Part shown: positions 22,917-35,400 of the stretch, piece by piece
Numbering within the stretch: position 1 is the first letter of the stretch
How the letters are laid out: each line of letters opens with the position of its first letter
NCBI GenBank assembly: GCA_028386065.3
Contig: JAKUCV010002380.1
Location: 1-64,000 of the forward strand
Direction: 5' to 3'
Source: Turnera subulata
Taxonomy: Eukaryota; Streptophyta; Magnoliopsida; Malpighiales; Passifloraceae
Length of the DNA: 64,000 bases
Program-made: the position numbers and the translations under genes
Notes under the pieces: generated by a model
Told to the model about the DNA's origin: nothing
What the model saw: only the letters and a program-made list of their open reading frames with translations
The model's database searches: none

Positions 22917-23277
22917 AAGTGTAGTATAATTAGGACTGTATGATTAAAAAAAAATCTGATTGTGGAGAGTACTAATCTTGCTAAAAAAAACCGTACAAAA
23001 TGAATGAGTAACTCATCTTGCTAAAAGTGTAGTATAATTAGGACTGTATCATTAAAAAATTCTGATTGTGGAGAGTACTAATCTTGCTAAAAAATCNAAG
23101 TGTAGTATAATTAGGACTGTATGATTAAAAAAAAATCTGATTGTGGAGAGTACTAATCTTGCTAAAAAAAACCGTACAAAATGAATGAGTAACTCATCTT
23201 GCTAAAAGTGTAGTATAATTAGGACTGTATCATTAAAAAATTCTGATTGTGGAGAGTACTAATCTTGCTAAAAAATC
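22917..23277. repeat. Exact 180-bp direct repeat flanking an ambiguous base
   Basis: 22917-23096 and 23098-23277 read identically by manual comparison, including poly-A lengths, and are separated only by the 'n' at 23097. Within each copy an ~88-bp unit ('gtgtagtataattaggactgtat..gtactaatcttgctaaa') is itself duplicated with small changes. Perfect copies around an undetermined base suggest an assembly join. Confidence 0.9.
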
Positions 23278-25182
23278 TGATCGTGTATAATTAGGTATCT
23301 TGCTAAAAAAATCTGATCGTGTATAATTAGGTTTTTCCTTAACTCTAATTGGGATAATTATAATGAGAATAAGGGTCAATCAAACAACACCTAAAACCCT
23401 CCACATGGCAAAAAACAAAGACCTCAAAGCCTACACATGGCAAAAAAGAAAGACTCTAAAAATCCTATGTGTCAAAACTTGGTGAGGAATTTAGCTATTA
23501 AAATATATAATAGATTAAGTTATTATTAAAAAGCCGCTTAGAAAGATTTTTATGTGTTTGTCAACAAGATACGCAAGAAGTAATCTTCAGAGAGCTTCCC
23601 ATGTGATCCGCCGAACATTTCGCATAATCACGTGCAATTCGTTGGTTCCTTTGTACTACTACTACTACTATACTACTACCAACACTTTGAAACTATCTGT
23701 GCACATATAATAGATATGGTTCTCCTGCTTTGAGTCTATTTTTGTCATCTCCCATTTCTTTTCTCTTTTTTCTTTCGTGTGGTAAAATTCTTTAGCACCA
23801 CTGATTGCGGCAGGACTGTACTGGGCTTTGTTGGGCCTGTGGTAGTTTGTTTTCTAGCTCTAACATATGGCCTTGCCCCATCAACCCCCATAAAAAAGGA
23901 TCATAACTATATGATCGATCATACAGCAGACAAGGCCCATGCAATCGTATGGGGGACATGCAATTCATTTCTCTTGGTAGTCTTAAATTTTTAGCTTCCC
24001 GAAATAGGATATTAGTAGAAGCTACGGGGACCAATACTGCGTAGTGTTGTGTGCCTCTCTTCTTCAGTCATAGTAATCATCTCTTTGACAAATTTACACC
24101 ACACAGCCGTGCTTCTTGTTATATTGGACGATCCAAGATTTGGAACGTCACTCGGTCATTAAGAAAAGATGAGGCCATAACCACATGGGGATAATTTAAT
24201 ACCCTAGACTCTGCTTTGAATTTTGGGGCACTTTTTATTCTAACAATTGTCACCATCGAATCAAAATCTAGATCAGCTGGGTGCCGACTTTGAAAATTCC
24301 CCAAGGCCATTTTCATGTAGTTAGATTGTTAAGGTGTTCATAATGGGTTGGGATTTTGTCGATGGACAATGACCAAATCGCTCTGTTTTTTTCCTCAGGA
24401 TTTGATTACCAACAAGCTTCATTCAAGCTAGAGTTTATCGATTGCCCTCTTTTTAGTTGGAATAGCCTTAAGCATTTACCATATGATTTGTGATTCTTTC
24501 AGTTGTTGGAAAGAGATAGAATCTCATGAAGCTTAGCTCTCACAATCACCACAAACATCTAACCAGTCTTTGATTTTACTGATTTTACTTCTCTGACAAC
24601 AAACGGGGCAAAGGAAAAAATGATAAAAAGAACTGATTGACTACAAAGGAAGGCAAAAGCATTATGAAACTCTTAACAGAAAATCAAATTGAATTTACGC
24701 AATCAGTTCTGAATTACAATGTTTGCTATATTTTTTTTAGTTTACAGCTCAAGACACTCTAATAGCACAGAGGCAGCAGTGTGGCTTCCCTGCTAGTCAA
24801 TTGCAAAAACAAAAAAGAAACGAAGACAAAAACAAAAAAGAAAAGAAGAAATGGTAACCTACAAATAGAGAACTGAATACACGTAACTGAGCAAAACCTA
24901 CACTGTAAAAGTTTTCTTCTATACATTCCTGTAATATCACAAAAGGCGGGCACCTCACCTGATGGAGTCAAACACCATCCTTTCTACCATGTTAATAGAT
25001 GTCAGGTACCTATTGCTGCTACCAAGCCATACATGCACGTCTTCTCGTCGGTTGCTCCTCGCATTCAAATGGCTAAAAACCCTTTGTCAAATGCAGCAGC
25101 TTCGTTCTGTGAATATGCATGCACTACTGAGGCCAATCTCTGCAGCAGCTTTGTCAGTGGCCCAAACAGCCATTCGTGATCC
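23278..25182. other. Intergenic spacer downstream of the MADS gene
   Basis: Starts with a short tandem pair ('tcttgctaaaaaaatctgatcgtgtataattagg', ~23264-23332) and contains a small CTA-rich run near 23660. No gene recognised. The part near 24700-25182 may carry the 3' UTR of the minus-strand MADS gene. Confidence 0.5.
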
Positions 25183-28100
25183 TCAATTTGGTTGCTGCAG
25201 AAGTAAAAGTATGCCTTTAGAAGATTGCTAATCGCACAAGAACATGGTTGACATTGGGAAACAACAATATAGGAGAAGAAAAAACATTTAGTTGATGTTG
25301 TATAGCTGGTACAATGTTTTCCACTTTGGAACTAAGAATGTGCAAGACATCACAATAGTTTCAAATTTAGTACAGGCTCAATCAATGATTTGGTGCGTAA
25401 AAATAGTATCATGCAAGCTGAAAACAAAAAAGACATGGCATCAAAAATCACACAATCAAGACTAGGATATAGAACACAAATCCTGAGAAGGGTGAGGGAG
25501 ATGCAATCCAAAACAATGGCAAGCAGCAGAGATGCAGCTGCAGATAATTTTAATCGTATCACAACAAAACTCCGCATGCTTTTGGAAAAGGACTATGCAT
25601 GCAGCAGAACATAATTCAGTACTCATGGAACCATTCAATTTACTGTTAAAACTCGGATGCAAATTAAGTCTAGGACGGTTTATTTTGGAAAAGGACGTTT
25701 GATCTTGTCGCAAGTAAATATTTCTGCTTACTATTTTTATCATAAAATAAACCAGAAAAGAGATTCAATATACCATCAGATAAGTCACATCAGATCAATA
25801 GCTTCATGAAGATTTTAAGTCCTGGCCCAACCTCAATGTCCGTAATGAAAGGCAAACTATAGTTGCAATTTGAAAAACTGTTTTAAAAAAGAGCTGCTGG
25901 AAATGACTTTGTCGCGTTGTTTTTAGATAACAGAGCTCTGGAAACAACATCAAACCTATACTTCTAGTAACCTCTGAGATACATATTTACCCTGATGGGT
26001 ATCATCTCTACCTCTGATTAAGAAATCCCACAGGAAATCCTTGTAGCCCTTCAATCTTCAGTTTCTGACTTGTAGAAGATAATTTTATCTAAAAGGTTAA
26101 TGTCATAACTTGCCAGTAGAGCAGCACACTAATCTTGTATGCTATTAAATCAATCTCTAACAATTGGACATACACACACACAGAAAAAGAAAAAAAAAAA
26201 ACACATGGGCTGGCATACACGAATGAACTAATGAATGCGCATGCATGGACACATATATGGTACTAGTAAAGTCCAGCAAAGCTTATTGGATGACGTCCGT
26301 ATGGTACATTGTTTGATTGCTTGTTTCTTCCCATGACAAATGAAGGCACTTCTCCTTTAAAAGACGTTAACACCTCATTCAATTAATAGCAGCATAACAT
26401 ACAATATATCCAAATAATTTGTGATCCTATTGTAATTGAACAGGCTGAAACTTCTTACATTGATGATATTGCAAATATTTAGCAACCTATTCGAATTATG
26501 CAGTTTGACTAATATCTACAAATAGACCAATGCATAACTGCTTCTCCTTAGAAAAATACATCACTTCTCCAAGGTCTGCACCAATAAGGTGTATTATAAC
26601 CTGAAAAATGACAGTAAAAGAACTAATAGACAGTTGCTGAAGTTTAGCACTGGCAAGTGGTTACTGTTTGCACAAAGATGGAGTAAAAGTTGGTTCAGCG
26701 GCAATGAAGAAATGTGCTTGACTCCCAAATGGAGTCAATAGTTTAGGCTAAGCTTTGGCAGCTTTTTCATGATGAAATGGACTAGGTAAAATTGTTCTGA
26801 AGATATGAGATAAATTAAGGCTAATATTTCTCTGTTAGCTCACGCCAGGAAAAGACACGGTTAAGGATCTAAATTACCAAAATTAGTACAAATAATGATA
26901 GTCATTTGTCCTGACTGGATGTTATTATTCATCTCGAATGTAACATTTTAGAGTCAGCAGTCATGTCTGCAGGTAGCAATGGAGAGATTCTCATTAACCT
27001 TCTATCTCTCTCCAGTTGCATGGTAAGCACAGGTAGAGGCATAAAGGCATCGTTTGACTAATGCTTATTTATAATTATATGATACAAACCAGTGCTCAAT
27101 CAAAAATTTTTTAATCTCAGTTTATAGGTGATCCATGTAAGAGGATGGAAGAGAAAAGGAGATCATTTACCTGAGAATACAAGTGCTCATCAAATATGGA
27201 GACACCACACGTTCCTGATGTAGAAGCCCAACTACCAGTGGTAGAGTCATGGTCAGGTTTGGGAGCTCCATAGCTTCCATTAGCATGAAATTCCACAGGG
27301 CTCTTTTGTAGATTCATTTCAACCGCAGATTGGAATTTTACATCATTCAGCAAATTCAGATTGTATGGCAGGCATGAGTAGTTCCCAGCCAACGGCTGTC
27401 GCATTGATGCAGTTCCACTTAACTCACTAAGCAAGCTACTCAAACTACTGTCTTGACCCGAATTTGCTAGCTCTGAAGTTTTTCCCATGCCAAAGTAACC
27501 AGAATAACTTCCAAACGAGGAACTTCCACAGCATTCAACATCCCTAAAAAATATAAATTCTCAGTTAGTTTAAACAAGCTTATCAAAATAGATCTTCTGG
27601 AATCTTTTACTTACAAGTGCTGCCTTTCTTAAAAATGCATGCACCATATGTTACTCAAAGTCAAAAAAAAAAACCTGACCTCAACAAAATAAGTTTCATC
27701 TTAAACTATGCACCGTTCTCTGTCTCTCTCGTTATGTTTTGCGTTTATGTCTGTGTATATTTTGTTAACATGAGTTCCCGCATATGGTTATCATGTCCTT
27801 ATGACAGTTGGAGAATTACATCGACGCTTTGAATCAGAAGCTCGTTTAAGGGACAAACTCACCTATGAGAAAGAAGATTTGAATCCTCTGGTAACACAAT
27901 ATGTTGACTGTCATTATTGGGGACCCAAGACATATGAGGGACCTGCTGCTCAGCACCCATTCTGAATGGTACGTGCATCCCGTTTTGGAACTGCAAAGGG
28001 TTGCAAGTTTAGACAACAACTCCGAAAGAAGATACAAAGGACAATCATTGAGGAAACTGATAGCAGAATGTTATAGTAACTATTTACCTGATTGTTGCAT

Positions 28101-29897
28101 TCTATTGCTATAAGTTGCTGTCTTCCTATGCTTTCCTGGCAATGAGGGTTAAAGGGTTAGAAGATAAAGTGGAAGTGAAGGATGCAGATAGTGAAGAGAC
28201 AGTATATTTTTTGGTAGGTTTGAAGGGACTTTGAAGTCATCATAGCTCTGTATCTAGAAGCTGCATCTGTGCTCTTTTGCTTAGTTTGACATTTTGCAGC
28301 ATTTGCCTCTTGTTTACTTAGGCAACCTTGGAGCCACAGAGTACAGAGTAGAAGAAATAAATTTGTTTGTTCAAAGACCATAGGCCATGGGAATAACATT
28401 CTTAAAGCCTTACCTTGTGTGCTTGAATTCGGTTAAGAGATTCTTTGAGTGAATTTTCCAGCTGGCGCAAGTGTTCTATGCTATTGATCTTATCTGGGTC
28501 GGTCCAAAAGCTGGAGAAAATCAACAGTAAGTAAATAACTAATGTGGGCTGTGGACCATTAAAAACAAAATCAAACAGTGGAATAGAAAACCAACTCCAC
28601 CGAGAGAAATAAACAGGCGATCACCTCAGTCTCTTATGTAATTCAGAAAGTTGATGTTGCAATACTCTTGCCTGGTTGGTCAGGTCCTGGACAATGAAAT
28701 TGCGATGATGTAACAGTGTGAGCAGCATCGTCATAGGAAACAAAATATTTAAGAGGTCACAGATAATGCTGATATCAATTGGTTGAGACCATACCTCTAT
28801 TGTTGGAGAACTGAAGCACAACACAAACAGGATATCAATGGTTAATATGTTTCAAAAAGATAGTCATAAGTGAAGCTACAAGAAGAAGAGTGTGAAGTAG
28901 TACATACCTTGTGCCCAAAAATTCTGGTATATTAACATCATGGTCCAACTTCTTAAATGTCTTTTTTAGTGCCTAGACTCTCAAAGAGAAAACAAAGATT
29001 AATATAAACAATAACAGGAACAGAATTTGCAGCAATAAAGATGAAGACATAGAAGTAAAAGGCCAACATAAATAATCAGGAGTGACTTGTAAGAATGACT
29101 TACTTCAAGGCTCTCTAATTTCCTGTTCCAATCAGATGAATAGCAATTAAAATCCGATCTCTTAATGTTAAACTTAGACATGGAGATGGCAGGATAAGAT
29201 GCACAGAGAAAGCTGCTGTTTACCTTTTTGCTCTTTCTTGAGGCGTTAACTGTGCAAATTTTGAAATGACTTCTTCGATGCTACACAAATCACCCCGAGA
29301 AAACAAAAAGAAAGTTTCAAAATTTTGATTGACAATCGTGAGGGAATTAATAGCAATACCAATGACTTTGATAATAATTCTGACCACGATGCTGGAAACT
29401 AAAAATACTGTAGAGATCGATGCAATATTTCTTATAAAAATGCAGAAAAGAAGAGATACAAATGCAGGTTAAATTAGCAATTTAGTCTGGAAAGCTCAAC
29501 TAGCAGCATTGGTGCGGGATACAATTAAGCCGAAATATATACAGCTGCTTACTACCCGATCAAGATAGTTTTTGTTTTCTTGGTGAATAAAAGTTTAGAT
29601 TGAGGAGAGGCTACCCAGTTCAGAGTCAGGGTGCGGCACCAAGCTCATCAAGTGCTTACAGTGGTTCTTCCAGATTATCCAATCAAGAAAAGAAAAGAAT
29701 GAGGGGAAGTACCTGCGGGTTCCCTTACATATTGAAGGCTTTCCGGTTGGTGAGAACATGAGAAGGATGATATCTATGTCGCAGAGTATAGATAACTCAT
29801 TAGCTTTCTTCATGATGCCATGCTTCCTCTTGGCGTAGGTGGCTTGACGGCCATTTGTGTTCTCTAATTTCTTGATCTTTAGCTTGACCCTACCCAT
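25183..29897 (-). CDS. AGL65: MIKC*-type MADS-box factor, AGL65-like
   Basis: Eleven coding exons on the minus strand: 29897-29713, 29280-29224, 29122-29104, 28972-28908, 28810-28795, 28686-28625, 28510-28414, 28135-28088, 27990-27863, 27543-27171 and 25194-25183. All junctions are GT..AG and phases agree, giving 353 aa. Residues 1-60 are the MADS DNA-binding/dimerisation domain (MGRVKLKIKKLENTNGRQAT). The next exons encode the I/K region with FAQLTPQERAKRKLESLEAL and KKTFKKLDHDVNIPEFLG, diagnostic of the P-clade of MIKC* proteins (AGL30/65/94). These pair with AGL66/104-type proteins to drive late pollen gene expression. The last exon would encode only Gln-Pro-Asn-stop after a 1976-nt intron; I recall AGL65 ending in QQPN, which supports it. 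Without it, translation reads to a stop at 27117, adding 17 other residues. Confidence 0.92.
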
Positions 29898-29898
29898 T

Positions 29899-30660
29899 CT
29901 GCAAATTTAGAATCAATATTTACACACACAGAAGAGGCCCAGGATCTGTCCAAAAATCTAAGATAAATAATCCATGACACAATTCTCAGGATTCCCAATG
30001 ACTAAATTTCAAGAATTTGGTTCCACCATCTATAAGCACATAATCAAAGGAATGCAGGCAATCCGGCAACACACCAATCAAAAACAACATTTCCTCAAAA
30101 AAGTTTGCAAATTCAGCAATAGTTCAATAAAATTCAAGAGATGATTTAGTTGTAAGTTAGGCAGCCAAAATTTACGAATGACAACGTATAATATCATATA
30201 TCCCAGCACAGAGGAGATCAATGAGATCATGAAATAAATAGAGGTAAAAAAAAAAAAAAAGAGGGAAGCTTTAAACGTTAGAAAGAAGCATATATATAAA
30301 TTGGGTGAACCCATGTTAGAAAATAGGGCAGAAAGAATAAGAATGATAGCGTTGGTTGTGTTAGCCTTACCCTTGTTTATTTCGGTTGGAAAGAAAAGGA
30401 AAGAAAGAAGAGAAAAGAAAGGAAGAGAGAAAGGAGAAATCTTTGGTTGGTGTGGTGTGTCTGGAGGAGAGGAGAGGAGAGGAGAGTAGGAATAGAATGG
30501 GGGGAATTATGTAAAAGAAGATCAAAGGAAGTGAAGGAAGGGAAGGGGGTAATAAACGCAGGGGAGGGGAGGGGAGGGGTGAGGATTGAGGGAGGGGAGG
30601 GAGTGAGTGAACACAAGGCAAAAGAGAGGAAGAGGAAGGGGGGGAGGGGAATGTGAGCTT
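29899..30660 (-). other. 5'-UTR intron and pyrimidine-rich leader of the MADS gene
   Basis: On the minus strand a tttgcag acceptor ends one base before the ATG. A matching gtaagg donor sits at 30370, so a 472-nt 5'-UTR intron (30370-29899) is likely. The upstream exon (about 30660-30371) is a strong CT-rich tract on the sense strand (tctcctctcctctcctccag and similar). Such leaders are typical of plant transcription-factor genes. The transcription start was not located. Confidence 0.6.
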
Positions 30661-31579
30661 AGCTTACATGTAGGATTGCATGACACGACCGGGTGAGAGG
30701 GAAAAGCGGTCTATGGAATGGAGCTTGAGAATCGGGATCCCCTCATTGAGTTCCCTACCCTTCCCCCTCACCAATCACCCAAAACCGACCAAACTCTCAA
30801 CTCTTCAACTCCCCCCCCCCCCCACATGCACAAATTTCACACATACATCTCTCATGTCTCCCCCTCCCCTTTACACCATTATTCATGTGTGCTTTCTTTT
30901 TTAGAAATATAAAATCCACCCCTCCCCTTTCCTTTCCATGATTTTTGCTTCCTTTTTTTTATCACAAATCCTCCTCACTCCATTTCATCCATCATCCTCT
31001 TAAGACTCTCACTCACTTCTTCCCTTGCCAAGACTAAAGACTCCCATAAAAAGCATACACATCACATACATTCTCGCATGGATTTAATACTAACATACTA
31101 CTACTAATTAGGGGTAAAAGAAGAACAAGAAGAAGAATCAATGCTAATGCTACTTGCTTGTTTGTTGCACTAGTTGTTCCTAGCAACAAGATTTAATAAT
31201 ATCCAAAATCTATCTACATATGACTAATTCAGCAAATAATATCGGAGTTGGATGGAATAATTTTACCATGTCTACTACTACTTTCACTACTAACATCAAA
31301 ATCAAATCAATATGGGATTATGCTAACGATGAGTCCACAAATAAAAACATGGGTTGTTTTTTCATATTAAACATGTCTTACTTTGATAACTCCAAATTAC
31401 TTATGAAAAAGAAAAACACACACAAAAAGAAAAGGTAATTGATATGTTCTAACTTCATATTAAGGAATGTTAAATGTGGATTTGTTTTTAGGCCCAAAAG
31501 GAGCGGGAGGATAAGATGTGTGTTTCCCTCCTTCCCCATTCTCTCGATCGACTATCCAAAATTCATATTATTTCGGCCA
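30661..31579. other. Divergent promoter region (MADS / mTERF)
   Basis: The two start codons point away from each other, 1.7 kb apart. This part contains a C14 run (about 30810-30823), C-rich and CT-rich stretches, then AT-rich DNA up to the mTERF start. No convincing TATA box was assigned to either side. A frame that opens at 31439 begins with TTG and is probably not translated from there. Confidence 0.5.
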
Positions 31580-32461
31580 ATGGATAAAATCACACTTCCC
31601 TCCACCGCCACCAGGCTCATCAAACCCCGCCCTCCTCCTCCTCCTCCTCCTATCGTCGCCCCTAAAACACCCACCGCCACCACACCTAACGCCGGCCTTC
31701 TCTTCCGCGAGAAGCTTCTCTACCTGAGTTCACTCAACGTCAACCCCCACAAAGCCCTAAACCTAAACCCCGCCATCCGCTCCGCCCCTCTCTCCACCCT
31801 CCTCTCCGTCGAGAAATGCCTCCTCTCCATGGGCCTCCCCCGCCGCTCCATCGGCCGCATCCTCGACATGCACCCTTCCCTCCTCACCGCCCACCCGGAC
31901 CTCCACCTCTACCCTGTCCTCGACTTCCTCCTCAACGAGGTCCCCCTCCCCTTCCCCCACATCTCCCCCTCCATCGTCCGCTGCCCCCGCCTCCTCGTCT
32001 CCCCCATCTCCTCCCAGCTCCGCCCCGCCCTCGCCTTCCTCCGCTCCCTTGGCTTCGCTCTCGATTCCCATTCCTCCCTCCTCCTCGTCTACGACGTGGA
32101 GCGCAGCCTCCTCCGCAAGATCCGCTTCTTGCAAGGGCTGGGCTTCTCCGAGGAGGAGGTGAGGACGATGGTGGTGAGGTCGCCCGCCACCCTCACCTAT
32201 AGCGTGGAGGGGAATTTGGGGCCCAAGGCGGATTACTTCCTTGCTCAAATGAAAGGGGATTTGGAGGAGCTCAATAGATTCCCCCAGTACTTCTCTTTTA
32301 GTTTGGAACAAAAGATTAAGCCAAGGCATCAAATGTTGGCCCAGTATGGTCTCAGGTTGCCCCTCTCCAAGATGTTGAAGGTCAGTGATGCAGAGTTCAC
32401 CGATACCTTACTCGATTTGCGGCTTGAAAAGCTCGAAAAGATGGAGCGCCGCCACACTTAA
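31580..32461 (+). CDS. mTERF-family protein, probably plastid-targeted
   Basis: Single-exon 293-aa frame starting MDKITLPSTATRL. mTERF proteins are alpha-helical repeat proteins that bind nucleic acid in chloroplasts or mitochondria and affect transcription termination, splicing or ribosome biogenesis. The N-terminus is rich in Ser/Thr/Pro with basic residues, like a plastid transit peptide. Leucine/proline-patterned repeats follow, such as LLSMGLPRRSIGRILDMHPS, ILRCP-like and LGFSEEEVRTMVVRSPATLT, then FPQYFSFSLEQKIKPRHQM and a C-terminal LDLRLEKLEKMERRH. Length and ending recall the small plastid MTEF1 (EMB3114) type, but orthology is not certain. The first two-thirds are extremely C-rich at third codon positions; the last third is not. 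The frame stays open upstream to 31439, but without an ATG. Confidence 0.92.
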   Translation: MDKITLPSTATRLIKPRPPPPPPPIVAPKTPTATTPNAGLLFREKLLYLSSLNVNPHKALNLNPAIRSAPLSTLLSVEKCLLSMGLPRRSIGRILDMHPSLLTAHPDLHLYPVLDFLLNEVPLPFPHISPSIVRCPRLLVSPISSQLRPALAFLRSLGFALDSHSSLLLVYDVERSLLRKIRFLQGLGFSEEEVRTMVVRSPATLTYSVEGNLGPKADYFLAQMKGDLEELNRFPQYFSFSLEQKIKPRHQMLAQYGLRLPLSKMLKVSDAEFTDTLLDLRLEKLEKMERRHT

Positions 32462-35400
32462 CTTCCCAATGTCAGTCAATTTTCTTGCTTCATTTTGTTT
32501 TCTGCAAGCTTTCATCATCGCTATCATACATTAGGTGATATGTTTTCCACTGATTTACAACTAGGGAGGCCCAATGGGTCTCTGTAGTTATCTGCTCTCA
32601 AGTTGGGTGGTCGTAGTGCATTACCGATTAATGCCTAAATTGTGTCATCAGGGGATTCATTCTGCGATTTGGCTTGCCAAGGAGCAAGTGAGGACGCCCG
32701 CAAGACGCTGCTTCATACAGCTCTTATAGAGGTACTTGCCTGTCTTGAATGATTTTGGGCTTGGCGCTATTATTGTTCACCAATATACTCCTGACCCCTA
32801 GTAACACCCGTAAGATGACAAAGATTCACTTCACCATGGAATATAAAACAATCATGACTCTCTTGCAAATTCAGTCTCAATTTTCGCGTACTGATTTTGC
32901 CTCTGGGTTGACTAATTTATGGCCTGGACTTTAGTCTCATTTTCCACTCAAATGTCGAGTCAGTTCCTCTTAAGTCTTAAGAGGGCTTCTGGACAATACT
33001 GTATCACCTCCCGCCCTGTATTTAGTATCTCATGGTTCCCAGAAACAAAACATAGAATCATTCTCTTTGTTCACTCTCCTTTGTTTGCTGTTCCTTCATA
33101 TTTTCTACAGATTTGGTGCATGCAAATATTTGAACTGTCCTCTCTGGAGCACCTTTTGAATTGATGGCCTATTTAGCTTGTATTTGCTTGTCTGTCCCTG
33201 AAGCATCGGTAAGTTCTCCAGTTCTACTCAGGCCGTCACAGATGTCCTTTTTGTATGCAACCTCCTTGAGTTTAAAAGGTCTTTTCATCAAAATGGAATT
33301 CTTTAAGCTTTAATCTCCTGCTTCTCTGCATCTGAGCTTCAAATGTACTTTTTTTTATAACAAAAGATCATGAATTAGCTCATGATATATCTTTTTAAAC
33401 TTTAACAAGTAGCCAACCATACAGATAAGACAGTAGCAGTACCCCAATTTGCTAGGACCAAGTAGATGTGGTAAACCAGAACCATTTCCACCAGAAATCA
33501 GGTGTCATAAAGTTGGCAAAAAAATGAAGAAATGAGATGCATAACATGTTTAGTGACACCTTTCTATGCTATTTACAAAAGATTGTTCTGCTTTTCATGA
33601 ACAAAAGAGTTATAAAAGCGCAACCAGCGAAATGCCAAAACTATTTGCCAAAGGCAGAAGTTACTCCAGCTGTATCTATTCGGTCACAAAATTTTGAGAT
33701 AGTGTGGAGCTTCGTATGTGGTCATGGACTTGAGTCCTTGATGGTACGGTGGTAGTTCACTCTGATTTGGCCTGGTCTTGGGGATAAGAGCTTCAGGAGG
33801 AGCAGGTGGCGAACGGGAAATTTGGGGAGAAGGGGCTGGCATTAGGAATTTATGACGAGAATGATAAGAGTTATGGAATTTTTTGTGAAGACTGTTAAGA
33901 ATACTCATACTGCATTGTTTTGATAAGTGGGGATTATCTCTTGGGTATTTGGTCAGACTGCTCAGATCACGACTGCGCAAACCCAAACAGAACTCAGATC
34001 AAACTGGACTGTACCAAATGTAAAAATTTTATTTCAGGACAGAAAAACAACGCAGAACACAGTTCAGGAATGTGTTTATTCAACTTGTACTGTTTGGCTC
34101 ATCCCTCTGGCCAGAATGGGTAATCATGAAAATATTGGGTATGGTAATCATGAGGAAACTAACCTTTAACTGCTTTTTGAATGATCCGCTTGGGTATGAT
34201 CATTTATTGTTATGTATAAAAAATGATCCTCTAATTCTATTTTCAGATGGTCATAAGTGTCTAGAGATATGAATGTTAAGCATTGTTTCTTGGTGTTGTT
34301 ATACTTGTAAATTTTTTTGACTTTGTGTAGTTCAATGTGTTCTGGATTTGTAAGTTTGTATAAATAACATAACAGTTGGATGGACTAACTCATGTGAAGA
34401 GCACTTTGTTTCTGCTTTCTGAAGTCAGATTGGTTTCCTGACCCTATTGCATGCCATTTGAGATATACCTCGTGATGATAGAGTTAATGATATGAGGAGT
34501 CCTTTTTTAGGTTTTTGTACTTCATTATGTTTAGAGGAATTGCTTAAAATTAGCTCTTAATCACCATTTTTACCAGATACAATTGTTTGACATGTCAATT
34601 TTTGGCACACTTGTCATCTAGGCGGACGAAAAAGGTCCATGGATGTACAATGAGGGAGAACCATTTCATGTGCTAGTTTTTGTGGTCTCTAATAACTTGA
34701 ACTAAAATCATCTTGTACTTCAAATCCTTGACACATCAATGCCTCTTGCTCATCTTTATCCTGACTCATCATTGTTTTCACCATGGAGATCGTTCTTGAT
34801 ATTTCTTTTAATTAGTGTGCACTTCTGTCCAATTAGTGTGTTAATTTCAATGATTGACCTTGTAATTATTTTCTTAATCAAATTAACATTTGGGCATTTT
34901 CCTTCAAGTTTGGGCTCCAGTGGTACAAAATTTCTCATTTTCGGGAAACTTATTCCCCGGAAAGAAACGAATCAAGCATACTGATTTTGTTTTTTTTTTT
35001 TTTTCAAAGACTGATTTTGTTTGTGATTTAGCTCTCGTATTTATAGTAAGCCTCATTGAAAACTGGGTGGATGTTGCTGTGGGTTTTTGATGTCTGTGCA
35101 TATATTGGTAGTTTGGTGAGTGAAGTATTGAATAGTGGTTAACCTAGCTGATGCTCCTTGAATTTTGTGATTGGTTGCGGCAGTGTTGTAGTTTTCTGAC
35201 GGCTCTAATGATGTGGTTGATTGGGATCTTTTATCTTCTCTTCTATGCTTGGATATCGTAGAAACATAATGAACAATAAAACAAGGATTTTGAGTGTGTT
35301 CATAGTGGTCATGCAATATCAAGCAATCACTGCCAAAGTCATGCATTTTTTTTGTTGTGAAGCTGCTTAGCAGTCTGTTTGATGAATGCGAGAGTGACCT

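Noticed and set aside
27117..27170. Read-through end of the MADS gene at 27117
   Set aside because: Kept only as an alternative; a good donor at 27170 and the in-phase Gln-Pro-Asn-stop exon fit the family better.
30365..30660. Purine-rich plus-strand tract as a coding region
   Set aside because: Short overlapping frames on both strands with repeated Glu/Arg or Ser/Pro; best explained as the CT-rich leader of the minus-strand MADS gene.
31439..31579. Upstream extension of the mTERF frame
   Set aside because: It opens with TTG, not ATG; the first ATG in frame is 31580 and gives the expected small-mTERF length.
31763..32332. 189-codon acidic frame on the minus strand over the mTERF gene
   Set aside because: It is the mirror of C-rich codons in the true plus-strand gene; its Glu/Gly/Val repeats match no family.
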